A stretch of 7,413 nt of DNA, taken from the NCBI GenBank assembly GCA_003242675.1, contig QGVE01000129.1:1-7413 (forward strand), written 5' to 3'. Of the stretch, positions 1 through 5,473 are shown one piece after another (positions within the stretch are counted from its first letter, which is position 1; each line of letters opens with the position of its first letter). The position numbers were made by a program, and so were the translations under genes. The stretch comes from Bacillota bacterium (lineage in GTDB: Bacteria; Bacillota_E; Symbiobacteriia; Symbiobacteriales; Symbiobacteriaceae). The notes under the pieces were generated by a model that did not search any database, was not told the origin of the DNA, and saw only the letters and a list, made by a program, of their open reading frames with translations.

Positions 1-69
1 GGGAAACCTGCGCTGCAGCATGCGAATGCGGGTGATTTCCGGCATAGGGCTACCCCGGCGTGACGTCAT
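1..69 (-). CDS. 5' end of an unidentified gene leaving the window at the left edge
   Basis: Only the first 23 codons are inside the window, reading MTSRRGSPMPEITRIRMLQ and four more residues (RRFP). The start is the ATG whose complement is at 67-69. It is chosen because a strong ribosome binding site (AGAGGAGGA on the minus strand, 75-83) lies 5 bases before it, and a promoter-like pair lies about 40 bases further upstream. A second in-frame ATG (complement at 43-45) lacks such a site. The fragment is basic and has no signal peptide. It is too short for me to assign a family. The gene is divergent from the M48 protease gene at 264. The start is fairly well supported by the site spacing; the product is unknown. 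Confidence 0.55.
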   Translation of the reverse strand, partial: MTSRRGSPMPEITRIRMLQRRFP

Positions 70-105
70 CGTGTTCCTCCTCTGCTCGCTCCCGTACCGC
101 CCCTC

Positions 106-134
106 ATTGTAGGAAACGCACAGGCGTTCAGCAA
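106..134 (-). promoter_or_regulatory. Candidate sigma-A promoter for the left-edge minus-strand gene
   Basis: On the minus strand, TACAAT (106-111, five of six matches to TATAAT) is preceded by TTGCTG (129-134, only the TTG matching TTGACA) with a 17-base spacer. This would place the transcript start about 30 bases before the ATG at 69, just upstream of its ribosome binding site. The -10 element and spacing are good and the -35 is weak. Confidence 0.4.
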
Positions 135-263
135 AGGCAGAAATGTCAGACGTATGTGGGAGGACAGGCCGGCCGGGGGGCAGCGAGGGGATGGGCGCGT
201 CTATCCCGGGGGACGAGCCGCATAGACAGGGGTAGAGTCGGATTGCCCCGGAGGTGGCTGCCC

Positions 264-1505
264 GTGCGAGCGCCCGGCCTGCCCCTGAAGTGTTTCTGGA
301 CCCTGCTGCTCGCCCTGGGGATGGGGCTGATCCTCCTGCTCCTCTTCGCCACCCTGGAATCCCGCCCGCTGGACGGGGATGCGCTCAACTACTTCCCCGC
401 CACCCTGCTGGAGCAGGGCCGCCGGTTCGCCCGGGAGGCCCGGGTGGCGGCCAGCCTCCGGGCCCTCGCCTCGCTGGGGACGCTGGCCTGGCTCTGCTTC
501 CACCCGGCCGGGGCCCGGCTGCTCGAGCGGCTGGAGGCCCGGGGCGGCGGTCGCTGGTGGCGGGAGGTCGCCTGGGTGGCCGTGGGGGTAGGGGCCGTCA
601 TCGCCGCGGTGGAGCTGCCTTTCGCCTACTACCTGGGCTACGCCCACGAGCGCGCCTACGGCCTCACCCGGCGGAGCGCCGGGGCCTGGCTGGGCGACCA
701 TCTGCTGGGCGAAGCCCTGGGGATGGCCACCTCGGTGCTGCTCTGGCTGGCGCTCTACGCGCTCATCCGGCGCAGCCCCCGGCGCTGGTGGGCGGGGGCC
801 AGCCTCGTCACCGCCGGATACGGGCTCGTGCTGGCGCTGCTCTACCCCGTGCTGCTGCTGCCGCTGTTTCACCCGGTGCGCCCGGTGCAGGATCCCGAGG
901 TGCTGGCGATGATCCGGGGGCTGGCCGAGCGGGCCGGCGTGCGGGTGGCGAAGGTGGCCGAGGTGCGGGTGGGCTACCAGTCCAGCCGGATCAACGCGAT
1001 GGTCGCCGGCCTCGGCCCCACCAAGCAGGTGCTGCTCTACGACACGCTGCTCCGGGAGCTCACGCCGGCGGAGGTCGAGTCCGTATTGGCCCACGAGCTC
1101 TCCCACGCCGTCCACGGCGACCTCTTCCGGGGCTGGGCCCTGCAGGCTGTGCTGGACGCCGCGGCCATGGGCCTCGCGGCCTGGATGCTCCGCGCAATGC
1201 GAGGGGTCGCCCCGCTGGGGCTGCCGGGCCCCCAGGCGCCCCGGGGCCTCGCGCTGCTCCTGCTCCTCTTCAGCCTCTGCGACGTCGCGGGCACGCCCCT
1301 TCAGGCCGCGCTCTCCCGCCAGGCCGAGATCCGGGCCGACAGGTACGCCCTGGAGCTCACGCAGAACCCCAGGGCGCTGGTTCAGAGTTTTCAGAAGCTG
1401 GCCCGGGCCAATCCCGGCGACGTGGCGCCGCCGCCTCTGGTGGAGCTCCTCAGCCACTCGCACCCCTCGATCATGCGGCGCATCCGGGCCGCGGAGGGGC
1501 GGTAG
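264..1505 (+). CDS. M48 family membrane zinc metalloprotease (Ste24/CAAX prenyl protease 1-like)
   Basis: This is an integral-membrane zinc endopeptidase of 413 residues. The zinc motif HELSH is at residues 277-281, and the third ligand is Glu355 in EIRADRYA, with the usual Asp four residues later (Asp359). Hydrophobic segments lie near residues 11-29, 62-82, 101-122, 149-168, 177-202, 292-312 and 326-346, giving seven as in Ste24. The AHERAYGL stretch (127-134) fits the M48 N-terminal domain, and the HPS..RR element near the C terminus (399-406) is also typical. The GTG start at 264 is chosen because GGAGGTGG (250-257) sits 6 bases upstream and the first helix follows directly. The reading frame stays open upstream to 60, but that extension is arginine-rich and non-conserved in appearance and overlaps the divergent promoter. 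In bacteria such proteases are linked to membrane protein quality control; the substrate here is unknown. The gene is convergent with fabF, 12 bases apart. Confidence 0.9.
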   Translation: MRAPGLPLKCFWTLLLALGMGLILLLLFATLESRPLDGDALNYFPATLLEQGRRFAREARVAASLRALASLGTLAWLCFHPAGARLLERLEARGGGRWWREVAWVAVGVGAVIAAVELPFAYYLGYAHERAYGLTRRSAGAWLGDHLLGEALGMATSVLLWLALYALIRRSPRRWWAGASLVTAGYGLVLALLYPVLLLPLFHPVRPVQDPEVLAMIRGLAERAGVRVAKVAEVRVGYQSSRINAMVAGLGPTKQVLLYDTLLRELTPAEVESVLAHELSHAVHGDLFRGWALQAVLDAAAMGLAAWMLRAMRGVAPLGLPGPQAPRGLALLLLLFSLCDVAGTPLQAALSRQAEIRADRYALELTQNPRALVQSFQKLARANPGDVAPPPLVELLSHSHPSIMRRIRAAEGR

Positions 1506-1525
1506 CCCGCGCCGGTGCTACGCCC
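1497..1525. terminator. Inverted repeat over the two convergent stop codons, possible bidirectional terminator
   Basis: GGGCG-TAGC (1497-1506, with one bulged G at 1502) pairs with GCTACGCCC (1517-1525), giving a 9-bp stem and a 10-base loop. The TAG of the protease gene (1503-1505) and the complement of the fabF TAG (1518-1520) form part of the two arms. No T-run follows on either strand, so intrinsic termination is not assured. The position between convergent genes is the main support. Confidence 0.35.
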
Positions 1526-2759
1526 ACCGCCGGAACGCCAGGCACACGTTGGTGCCGCCGAAGCCGAAGTTGTTGGAGAGCGCCGCCTCCAAGCCCCGGA
1601 CCTCCCGGGCGGTGTGCGGCACGTAGTCCAGCCGGCACTGCGGGTCCGGGCGGTCAAGGTTGATCGTCGGCGGCAGCACCTGATGGTACAGGGCGAGGAC
1701 CGTCAGGATCGCCTCGATGGCGCCCGCCGCCCCCAGCAGGTGGCCGTGCATCGACTTGGTGCTGGAGACCGCCAGCTTCCGGGCGTGGTCGCCGAAGACC
1801 TGCTCGATCGCCAGGCTCTCCTGCACGTCGCCCAGGTCGGTGGCGGTGGCGTGCGCGTTGATGTAGCCCACGTCCTCCGGATTCAGGCGGGCGCTCCGCA
1901 GGGCCGCCTTCATCGCCAGGACGGCCCCCCGGCCCTCGGGGTGCGGCGCCGTGATGTGGTACGCGTCCCCCGACATGCCGGCGCCGGCCAGCTCGGCGTA
2001 GATGCGCGCGCCGCGCCGCTTCGCGTGCTCCAGCTCCTCCAGGATGAGGCACCCGGCGCCCTCGCTCATGACGAAGCCGTCCCGGTCGGCGTCGAAGGGG
2101 CGGGAGGCCCCCTGGGGGTCGTCGTTGCGGGTGGAGAGCGCCCGGGCGGAGTTGAAGCCGGCGAAGGCCAGCTCGGTGATGGTGGCCTCGCTGCCACCGG
2201 TGATCATCACGTCGGCGTCGCCGCGGCGGATGATGTGCATGGCGTCGGCGATCGCGTGGCCCGCGGAGGCGCACGCCGACACGGTGCCGTAGTTGGGCCC
2301 GTGGACCCCGTACTTCATCGAGATCAGCCCGGCGGCGCTGTTGATGATGCAGCGGGGCACGAAGAAGGGCGAGATCCGCCGGGGCCCGCGCTCCTGCAGG
2401 ATCAGCGCGTTCTCCACGATGCCGTCCAGGCCGCCCATGCCGCTGCCGAACACCACGCCCGTGCGCTCGGCCAGCTCGCCCTCGAAGGTGAGGCCCGCAT
2501 CCTGCACGGCCTCCGCCGCGGCGGCCAGGGCGTAGTGAATGAAGAGATCGTACCGGCGAACCTCCCTGGGGTCCATCACCGTCCCCGGATCGAAGTCCCT
2601 CACCTCGCCGGCGATCCGGGTCGGCAGGCGCGAGGCGTCAAAGCGCGTGATCGGGCCGATGCCCGAGCGGCCGGCCAGAACCGCCTCCCAGTTGGCCCGC
2701 ACGCTGTTGCCGAGCGGCGAGATCAGCCCCAGTCCGGTGACCACTACTCTTCGTTCCAT
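1518..2759 (-). CDS. fabF: Beta-ketoacyl-ACP synthase II (FabF, KAS II)
   Basis: This is a cytosolic condensing enzyme that extends acyl-ACP by two carbons using malonyl-ACP in type II fatty acid synthesis. It has 413 residues, the normal length. It begins MERRVVVTGLGLISPLGNS, the typical thiolase-fold start. The catalytic residues fall at the same numbers as in E. coli FabF: Cys163 in SACASAGHAI, His303 in NAHATAT, Lys335 in STKSMHGH and His340. The gatekeeper loop NNFGFGGTN (residues 396-404) includes Phe400. The motif after His303 reads HATATDLGD, differing from the common HGTSTP. The ATG at 2759 has GGAGGAG eight bases upstream, overlapping the stop region of the tetR gene 17 bases before it, so the two are almost certainly co-transcribed. 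No acpP, fabD or fabG is adjacent, so this is a stand-alone and perhaps additional KAS II. FabB is less likely because of the overall FabF-like N terminus and the residue numbering. Confidence 0.95.
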   Translation of the reverse strand: MERRVVVTGLGLISPLGNSVRANWEAVLAGRSGIGPITRFDASRLPTRIAGEVRDFDPGTVMDPREVRRYDLFIHYALAAAAEAVQDAGLTFEGELAERTGVVFGSGMGGLDGIVENALILQERGPRRISPFFVPRCIINSAAGLISMKYGVHGPNYGTVSACASAGHAIADAMHIIRRGDADVMITGGSEATITELAFAGFNSARALSTRNDDPQGASRPFDADRDGFVMSEGAGCLILEELEHAKRRGARIYAELAGAGMSGDAYHITAPHPEGRGAVLAMKAALRSARLNPEDVGYINAHATATDLGDVQESLAIEQVFGDHARKLAVSSTKSMHGHLLGAAGAIEAILTVLALYHQVLPPTINLDRPDPQCRLDYVPHTAREVRGLEAALSNNFGFGGTNVCLAFRRWA

Positions 2760-2776
2760 ACCGCTCACTCCTCCTC

Positions 2777-3388
2777 TCAGGGTTTCGGCAGCAAATAGGA
2801 GCGGAGCATCGCCAGCAGGCTCTGCCCCATGGCATTCAGTTTCACCTCCGGCGCCCCGGTGACCCAGTACACCGCCACCCCGTCCGCCATCGCCAGGAGC
2901 AGGGCGGCCACCGTGCGCGGGTCGACGTCCGGCCGGAAGCGGCCCCGCGCCACCCCTTCGGCGATGATCCCCGCGATGTATTCCACCAGTCCGGTGAAGC
3001 GGCTGTGCAGCCCCTGGCGGACGGCGCCGTCCTGCACGGCTTCGGCCATGGTGACCAGGAGCAGCCGGCCCGTACCCGGGTGGCGCACCCGGAGGGCGAT
3101 GGTGAACAGCTCGACGCACCGCACCAGCCGCTCCCAGGGGTCGTCGACGCGCGCGGTCAGCCGGGCGAAGAGCGACGGCGCCCGGCCCAGCCGCTCCCGC
3201 ACCAGGGCGAGCATCAGGTCGGCCTTGGTGGGGAAGTAGCGGTAAATGGCTCCCACGCTCAGCCCGGCCTGCTGGGCGATGTCGTTTACGGTGGCGGCCT
3301 GGTAGCCCTTGGTGATGAAGACCTCCAGGGCGGCGCTCAGGATGGCCTCGCGCCGCCGCTCCAGGTGCGCCGGACTCACCCTGGGCAT
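2777..3388 (-). CDS. TetR/AcrR family transcriptional regulator
   Basis: This is a DNA-binding repressor of 203 residues, the usual TetR size. The N-terminal domain (about residues 10-58) carries the family pattern: ILSAALEVFITKGYQAAT, then the helix-turn-helix VNDIAQQAGLSVGAIYRYF (residues 34-52), then a KADLM helix. The rest is a mostly helical, variable ligand-binding and dimerisation domain. The ATG at 3388 has AAGGAG nine bases upstream. The gene is first in an operon with fabF. A palindrome resembling Bacillus FadR sites lies in its promoter, so autoregulation and control of fabF are likely. The ligand cannot be read from the sequence. An acyl-CoA or other lipid signal is inferred from the neighbour and the operator only. 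Confidence 0.92.
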   Translation of the reverse strand: MPRVSPAHLERRREAILSAALEVFITKGYQAATVNDIAQQAGLSVGAIYRYFPTKADLMLALVRERLGRAPSLFARLTARVDDPWERLVRCVELFTIALRVRHPGTGRLLLVTMAEAVQDGAVRQGLHSRFTGLVEYIAGIIAEGVARGRFRPDVDPRTVAALLLAMADGVAVYWVTGAPEVKLNAMGQSLLAMLRSYLLPKP

Positions 3389-3425
3389 CCCAATCCACTC
3401 CTTCTCCGCGCCGGGGACGCGATAA

Positions 3426-3443
3426 AAAGTGAGCGCTCATTCA
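3426..3443 (-). promoter_or_regulatory. Candidate TetR/FadR-like operator of the tetR-fabF operon
   Basis: On the minus strand the site reads TGAATGAGCGCTCACTTT. Its core TGAGCGCTCA (3430-3439) is a perfect 10-bp palindrome. As I recall it, the Bacillus subtilis FadR consensus is TGAATGA, four bases, TCATTCA. The left arm matches fully and the right arm matches four of seven. The site lies about 40 bases before the tetR start and just downstream of a TATAAA box, where a bound repressor would block initiation. Confidence 0.55.
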
Positions 3444-3449
3444 TTTATA
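3444..3449 (-). promoter_or_regulatory. Probable -10 element of the tetR-fabF promoter
   Basis: TATAAA on the minus strand matches five of six bases of the sigma-A -10 box. It lies in a small AT-rich island within otherwise very GC-rich DNA and directly abuts the operator palindrome. No good -35 box is visible 16-18 bases upstream, where the sequence is almost all G and C. Confidence 0.4.
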
Positions 3450-3479
3450 TCACGCCCCGGGGCGGGCGCGCAAGCGCGC

Positions 3480-3510
3480 AAAGGCACCGGCTGACCGAGC
3501 AGCCGGTGCC
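3480..3510 (-). terminator. Rho-independent terminator of the spore-protein gene
   Basis: A perfect 10-bp stem, GGCACCGGCT (3483-3492) with AGCCGGTGCC (3501-3510), encloses an 8-base loop. On the minus strand it follows the spore-protein stop codon by 14 bases and is followed by a short TTT run. It would also insulate the downstream tetR promoter from read-through. Confidence 0.75.
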
Positions 3511-3524
3511 CCGCGCGGTTCCCG

Positions 3525-3788
3525 TTACGGGTTCGTCTCCCGGGACGCACGCTTCATAGAGGCGTTGTTGCGCTGGCGGGCATCCTGGGCGCCGCTGACT
3601 CCGGTGATGTTGGTCCCCGAGAACTGGACCCCCGAGGACTGGCCGGTGCCCTGGCTGCCGAACTCGTAGCTGGCCTGGCCGGCCTTCCCGGCCGCACGCT
3701 GCATCGACGCGGCGTTCTGCTTCGCGCCGTGCTCAGCCCCGCTCACGCCCGTGATGTTGTTCCCACTGCGCTGCGTGCCCTTGGCCAT
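3525..3788 (-). CDS. Gamma-type small acid-soluble spore protein (SspE-like)
   Basis: This 87-residue hydrophilic protein has very few large hydrophobic residues and is rich in Gly, Ala, Ser, Asn and Gln. It contains two copies of a repeat beginning NITGVSGA (residues 11-18 and 60-67), followed by a KQNAASM or RQRNNASM segment. Between them lies GQASYEFGS (37-45), comparable to the GQFGTEFAS segments of Bacillus SspE. Gamma-type SASPs are stored in the spore core and degraded by a germination protease as an amino acid source; unlike alpha/beta types they do not coat DNA. The ATG at 3788 is chosen because GGGGGAG sits seven bases upstream and the repeats begin shortly after. The open frame continues upstream to 3968, but that part looks non-coding. 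The gene is monocistronic, with its own terminator and a possible sigma-G promoter. The family call is good but not certain, because the repeat differs from the Bacillus one. Confidence 0.75.
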   Translation of the reverse strand: MAKGTQRSGNNITGVSGAEHGAKQNAASMQRAAGKAGQASYEFGSQGTGQSSGVQFSGTNITGVSGAQDARQRNNASMKRASRETNP

Positions 3789-3838
3789 CGCAAGACTCCC
3801 CCTCATTGCGATGTGTGGAGCCACAACGGGACCGGTCT

Positions 3839-3868
3839 TATTGTGGGCAGGCCCGGGCGCCAGCACGC
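3839..3868 (-). promoter_or_regulatory. Candidate sigma-G (forespore) promoter of the spore-protein gene
   Basis: On the minus strand, CACAATA (3839-3845, six of seven matches to the sigma-G -10 pattern CATnnTA) is preceded after 18 bases by GCGTG (3864-3868), close to the -35 pattern G-H-A-T-R. The spacing is right and the implied leader is about 45 bases. The match is imperfect; the gene's role in the spore adds support. Confidence 0.35.
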
Positions 3869-3969
3869 TGTGAGGTGGCTGGGAGCCTTGGTCAAATCTA
3901 GATGAAGGGCACGACCGCCTGGCTTGGGCAAGACTAAGCAGAGACGAGCGCGCGGAGGGGGTGCACACC

Positions 3970-4119
3970 TTGTCCGATCCGACCGCGGGCGCCAGCGTGC
4001 GCGTGGTCGTGCTCGGGGCGGGGTACGCCGGGCTGACCTGCTTCCTGGAGCTGCAGGATCGGCTTCCCCGGCACCACGACCTGGTGCGGGTGAGCCGCGA
4101 CCGACACCACTGGTTTTGA
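3970..4119 (+). pseudogene. N-terminal remnant of a type II NADH dehydrogenase (NDH-2)
   Basis: The frame starts at TTG 3970, nine bases after GGAGGGG (3954-3960), and gives 49 residues. It contains VRVVVLGAGYAGLTCFLEL, the Rossmann FAD-binding start (GxGxxG) of NDH-2 and related pyridine-nucleotide oxidoreductases, and continues LQDRLPRHHDLVRVSRDRHHWF to a TGA at 4117. Intact family members are about 350-400 residues and continue after this point with a conserved TELHE-like segment. Everything after the first strand-helix-strand unit is therefore missing. A plus-strand frame from the ATG at 4119 to a stop at 4226 (MPLVRRLVAAPVNYLRG and more) might be the old C-terminal tail shifted by a deletion, but I cannot confirm it. 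The ribosome binding site is intact, so a short non-catalytic peptide could still be made. The relic ends close to the truD stop codon. Confidence 0.7.
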
Positions 4120-4206
4120 TGCCGCTGGTGCGGCGGCTCGTCGCGGCCCCGGTGAACTACCTGCGCGGCCGGCGGCTCGGGCGGCGCGTGCCTCCGCCGG
4201 GCCGGC

Positions 4207-5361
4207 TCAGAGAACAGCGGCCTTGATCAGCATGGTCGCGTAGGCGCCCCGGGGCAGCGTGAAGCGGAGCGAGACCCGCTGAAAGCCCGGGTACCGCTCG
4301 TCCGGTTCGGGCGGATTCACCTGCACCGAGCGCGGCACCACCCAGGCCTCCCGGGGCGAGCTCTTCAGAAACAGTCCCGGCAGCAGTTCCGCCTCCAGCT
4401 GGGCCGGGCGCAGGCGCCGCTCCCGGAGCACGCCCTCCAGGATGCGGCCCGCCCGGGGATGGGGAAACCGCATGCCCCGGCCCGGCAGGGGGATGACCAT
4501 CTGCCGCAGCTCCGGAGTCGGCCGGGCGAAGCGGTACGGCCCCGCGACGCCCGGCACCTCCGCGGGCTTCTCGCCCTCCCGGGCGGCCTCGGCGATCAGG
4601 CGGCGCAGCACCTCGTTCCAGAGGAAGGCCTGCCAGGCCGAGACCCACATCTCCTGCTCCTCCCGCCGGGCGGTGGCCAGGGCGGCCCGGAAGCTGCCCG
4701 GGTGCTCCTTCAGGAGCGCGAAGCAGCGCCGCTCGAACGCGGTCTCGGCCAGGTCCAGGCACGCGGCCCAGTCGCCCCAGGCCTCCAGCAGCCGGCGCTT
4801 CCGCACCTTGGCCTTGCGCTTCTCGCCCGGGTAGACGTGGGTGAGGGCGATCTGGAGCGCCTGTTCCCAGCGGCCGCGCGCCATCTCCTCGGCGATGAAC
4901 CCGCGCCCGGGGGCGTAGCTGCCGAAGCGCTGGTCGTCGAAGTAGTTGGGGAAGCCCTGGACGGCGACCCGCCGGACGCCCCGGACCAGGCGCTCGGCCT
5001 CATCCCGCGTGAGCTCCCGCACGGTCAGGGCGAAGTGGTTGGCCAGCACCCGGCCGGGGGCCATCGGCTGGGTGGAATAGCCCACCGCCCGCAGCCGGTA
5101 GTGGGGCGTCTCCAGGGAGTGGTCGGCCCGGTCGTCGATGGTCACGTACTGGAAGGTATGCGCGTGGCGGTCCTTCTTGCCCCCGTACTGGATGCGGCCG
5201 GGGGGCAGGCCGCGCGCCCGGGCGATGGCCGCCAGCGCGTCGGCGGTGTTCCAGCCCTTCTTCTCCAGCAGGTAGACCCGGTAGCGGGCCGGCTCCTGGC
5301 GGATGTGGAGGTCCACGGCCTCTCGCACCACGAAATCCTCGGGCGTCGTCTTCAGGCGCAC
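4207..5361 (-). CDS. truD: tRNA pseudouridine synthase D (TruD, tRNA pseudouridine-13 synthase)
   Basis: This enzyme isomerises uridine 13 in the D-arm of certain tRNAs to pseudouridine. It has 384 residues, somewhat longer than E. coli TruD (about 349). It begins MRLKTTPEDFVVRE, the usual KxxPEDFxVxE family start. GGKKDRHAHTFQ (residues 60-71) is the TruD motif with catalytic Asp64. NYFDDQRFGS (139-148) matches the family NYFGxQRFG signature. The later region, with WVSAWQAFLWNEVLRR, forms the TRUD insertion domain, and the chain ends GAYATMLIKAAVL, as expected for a complete C terminus. The start is GTG at 5361. Its ribosome binding site is weak (AAGGAAG about 11 bases upstream), but the PEDF start motif fixes the frame. 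A 5-bp GC hairpin with a four-base loop (5383-5396) lies in the leader. The gene is separated from the upstream reductase gene by a terminator, so it probably has its own promoter, which I could not identify. Confidence 0.93.
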   Translation of the reverse strand: MRLKTTPEDFVVREAVDLHIRQEPARYRVYLLEKKGWNTADALAAIARARGLPPGRIQYGGKKDRHAHTFQYVTIDDRADHSLETPHYRLRAVGYSTQPMAPGRVLANHFALTVRELTRDEAERLVRGVRRVAVQGFPNYFDDQRFGSYAPGRGFIAEEMARGRWEQALQIALTHVYPGEKRKAKVRKRRLLEAWGDWAACLDLAETAFERRCFALLKEHPGSFRAALATARREEQEMWVSAWQAFLWNEVLRRLIAEAAREGEKPAEVPGVAGPYRFARPTPELRQMVIPLPGRGMRFPHPRAGRILEGVLRERRLRPAQLEAELLPGLFLKSSPREAWVVPRSVQVNPPEPDERYPGFQRVSLRFTLPRGAYATMLIKAAVL

Positions 5362-5416
5362 TGCGGTTCGAACTTCCTTTCCCGGCGGTTTCGCCGTTAG
5401 ATTGCCCGGGGAGCAG

Positions 5417-5446
5417 AAACAGGCTCTCTAGATCGTAGAGAGCCTG
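5417..5446 (-). terminator. Rho-independent terminator of the ferredoxin--NADP reductase gene
   Basis: A perfect 11-bp stem, CAGGCTCTCTA (5420-5430) with TAGAGAGCCTG (5436-5446), has a 5-base loop. On the minus strand it lies 27 bases after the reductase stop codon and is followed by TTTCTGCTC. The T-run is short, but the stem is long and perfect, and it stands in the only sizeable gap between the reductase and truD. Confidence 0.75.
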
Positions 5447-5473
5447 CCGTCCGTCGATCGGGTGTTGGCCCGC

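Noticed and set aside
60..263. Upstream in-frame extension of the M48 protease open frame
   Set aside because: The added residues are Arg/Ser/Gly-rich with no recognisable domain, there is no ribosome binding site at 60, and the stretch overlaps the divergent minus-strand gene start and promoter. GTG 264 has a strong site and leads straight into the first membrane helix.
201..1463. Long minus-strand open frame of 420 codons opposite the protease gene
   Set aside because: Its product is rich in Gly, Pro, Gln and His with no domain, as expected of an antisense shadow in GC-rich DNA; the plus strand encodes a complete M48 protease.
1515..2798. Plus-strand open frame of 427 codons opposite fabF
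   Set aside because: Low-complexity translation, no motif and no ribosome binding site; the minus strand encodes full-length FabF with all catalytic residues.
2760..3440. Extension of the FabF frame into a 640-residue fusion protein
   Set aside because: The extra N-terminal part is the tetR gene read in a wrong frame. FabF has its own ATG and ribosome binding site at 2759.
3789..3968. N-terminal extension of the spore protein
   Set aside because: The translation has no SASP features and covers the probable promoter; ATG 3788 has a proper ribosome binding site.
4160..4206. CCGGCGG/CCGCCGG pairing downstream of truD as a terminator
   Set aside because: The 7-bp arms are separated by a long loop, the whole stretch is G/C-rich enough to pair by chance, and no T-run follows.
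4459..5400. Plus-strand open frame opposite truD
   Set aside because: It is an antisense shadow with Gly/Pro/Arg-rich content and no recognisable motif; TruD on the other strand is complete and carries its signature motifs.
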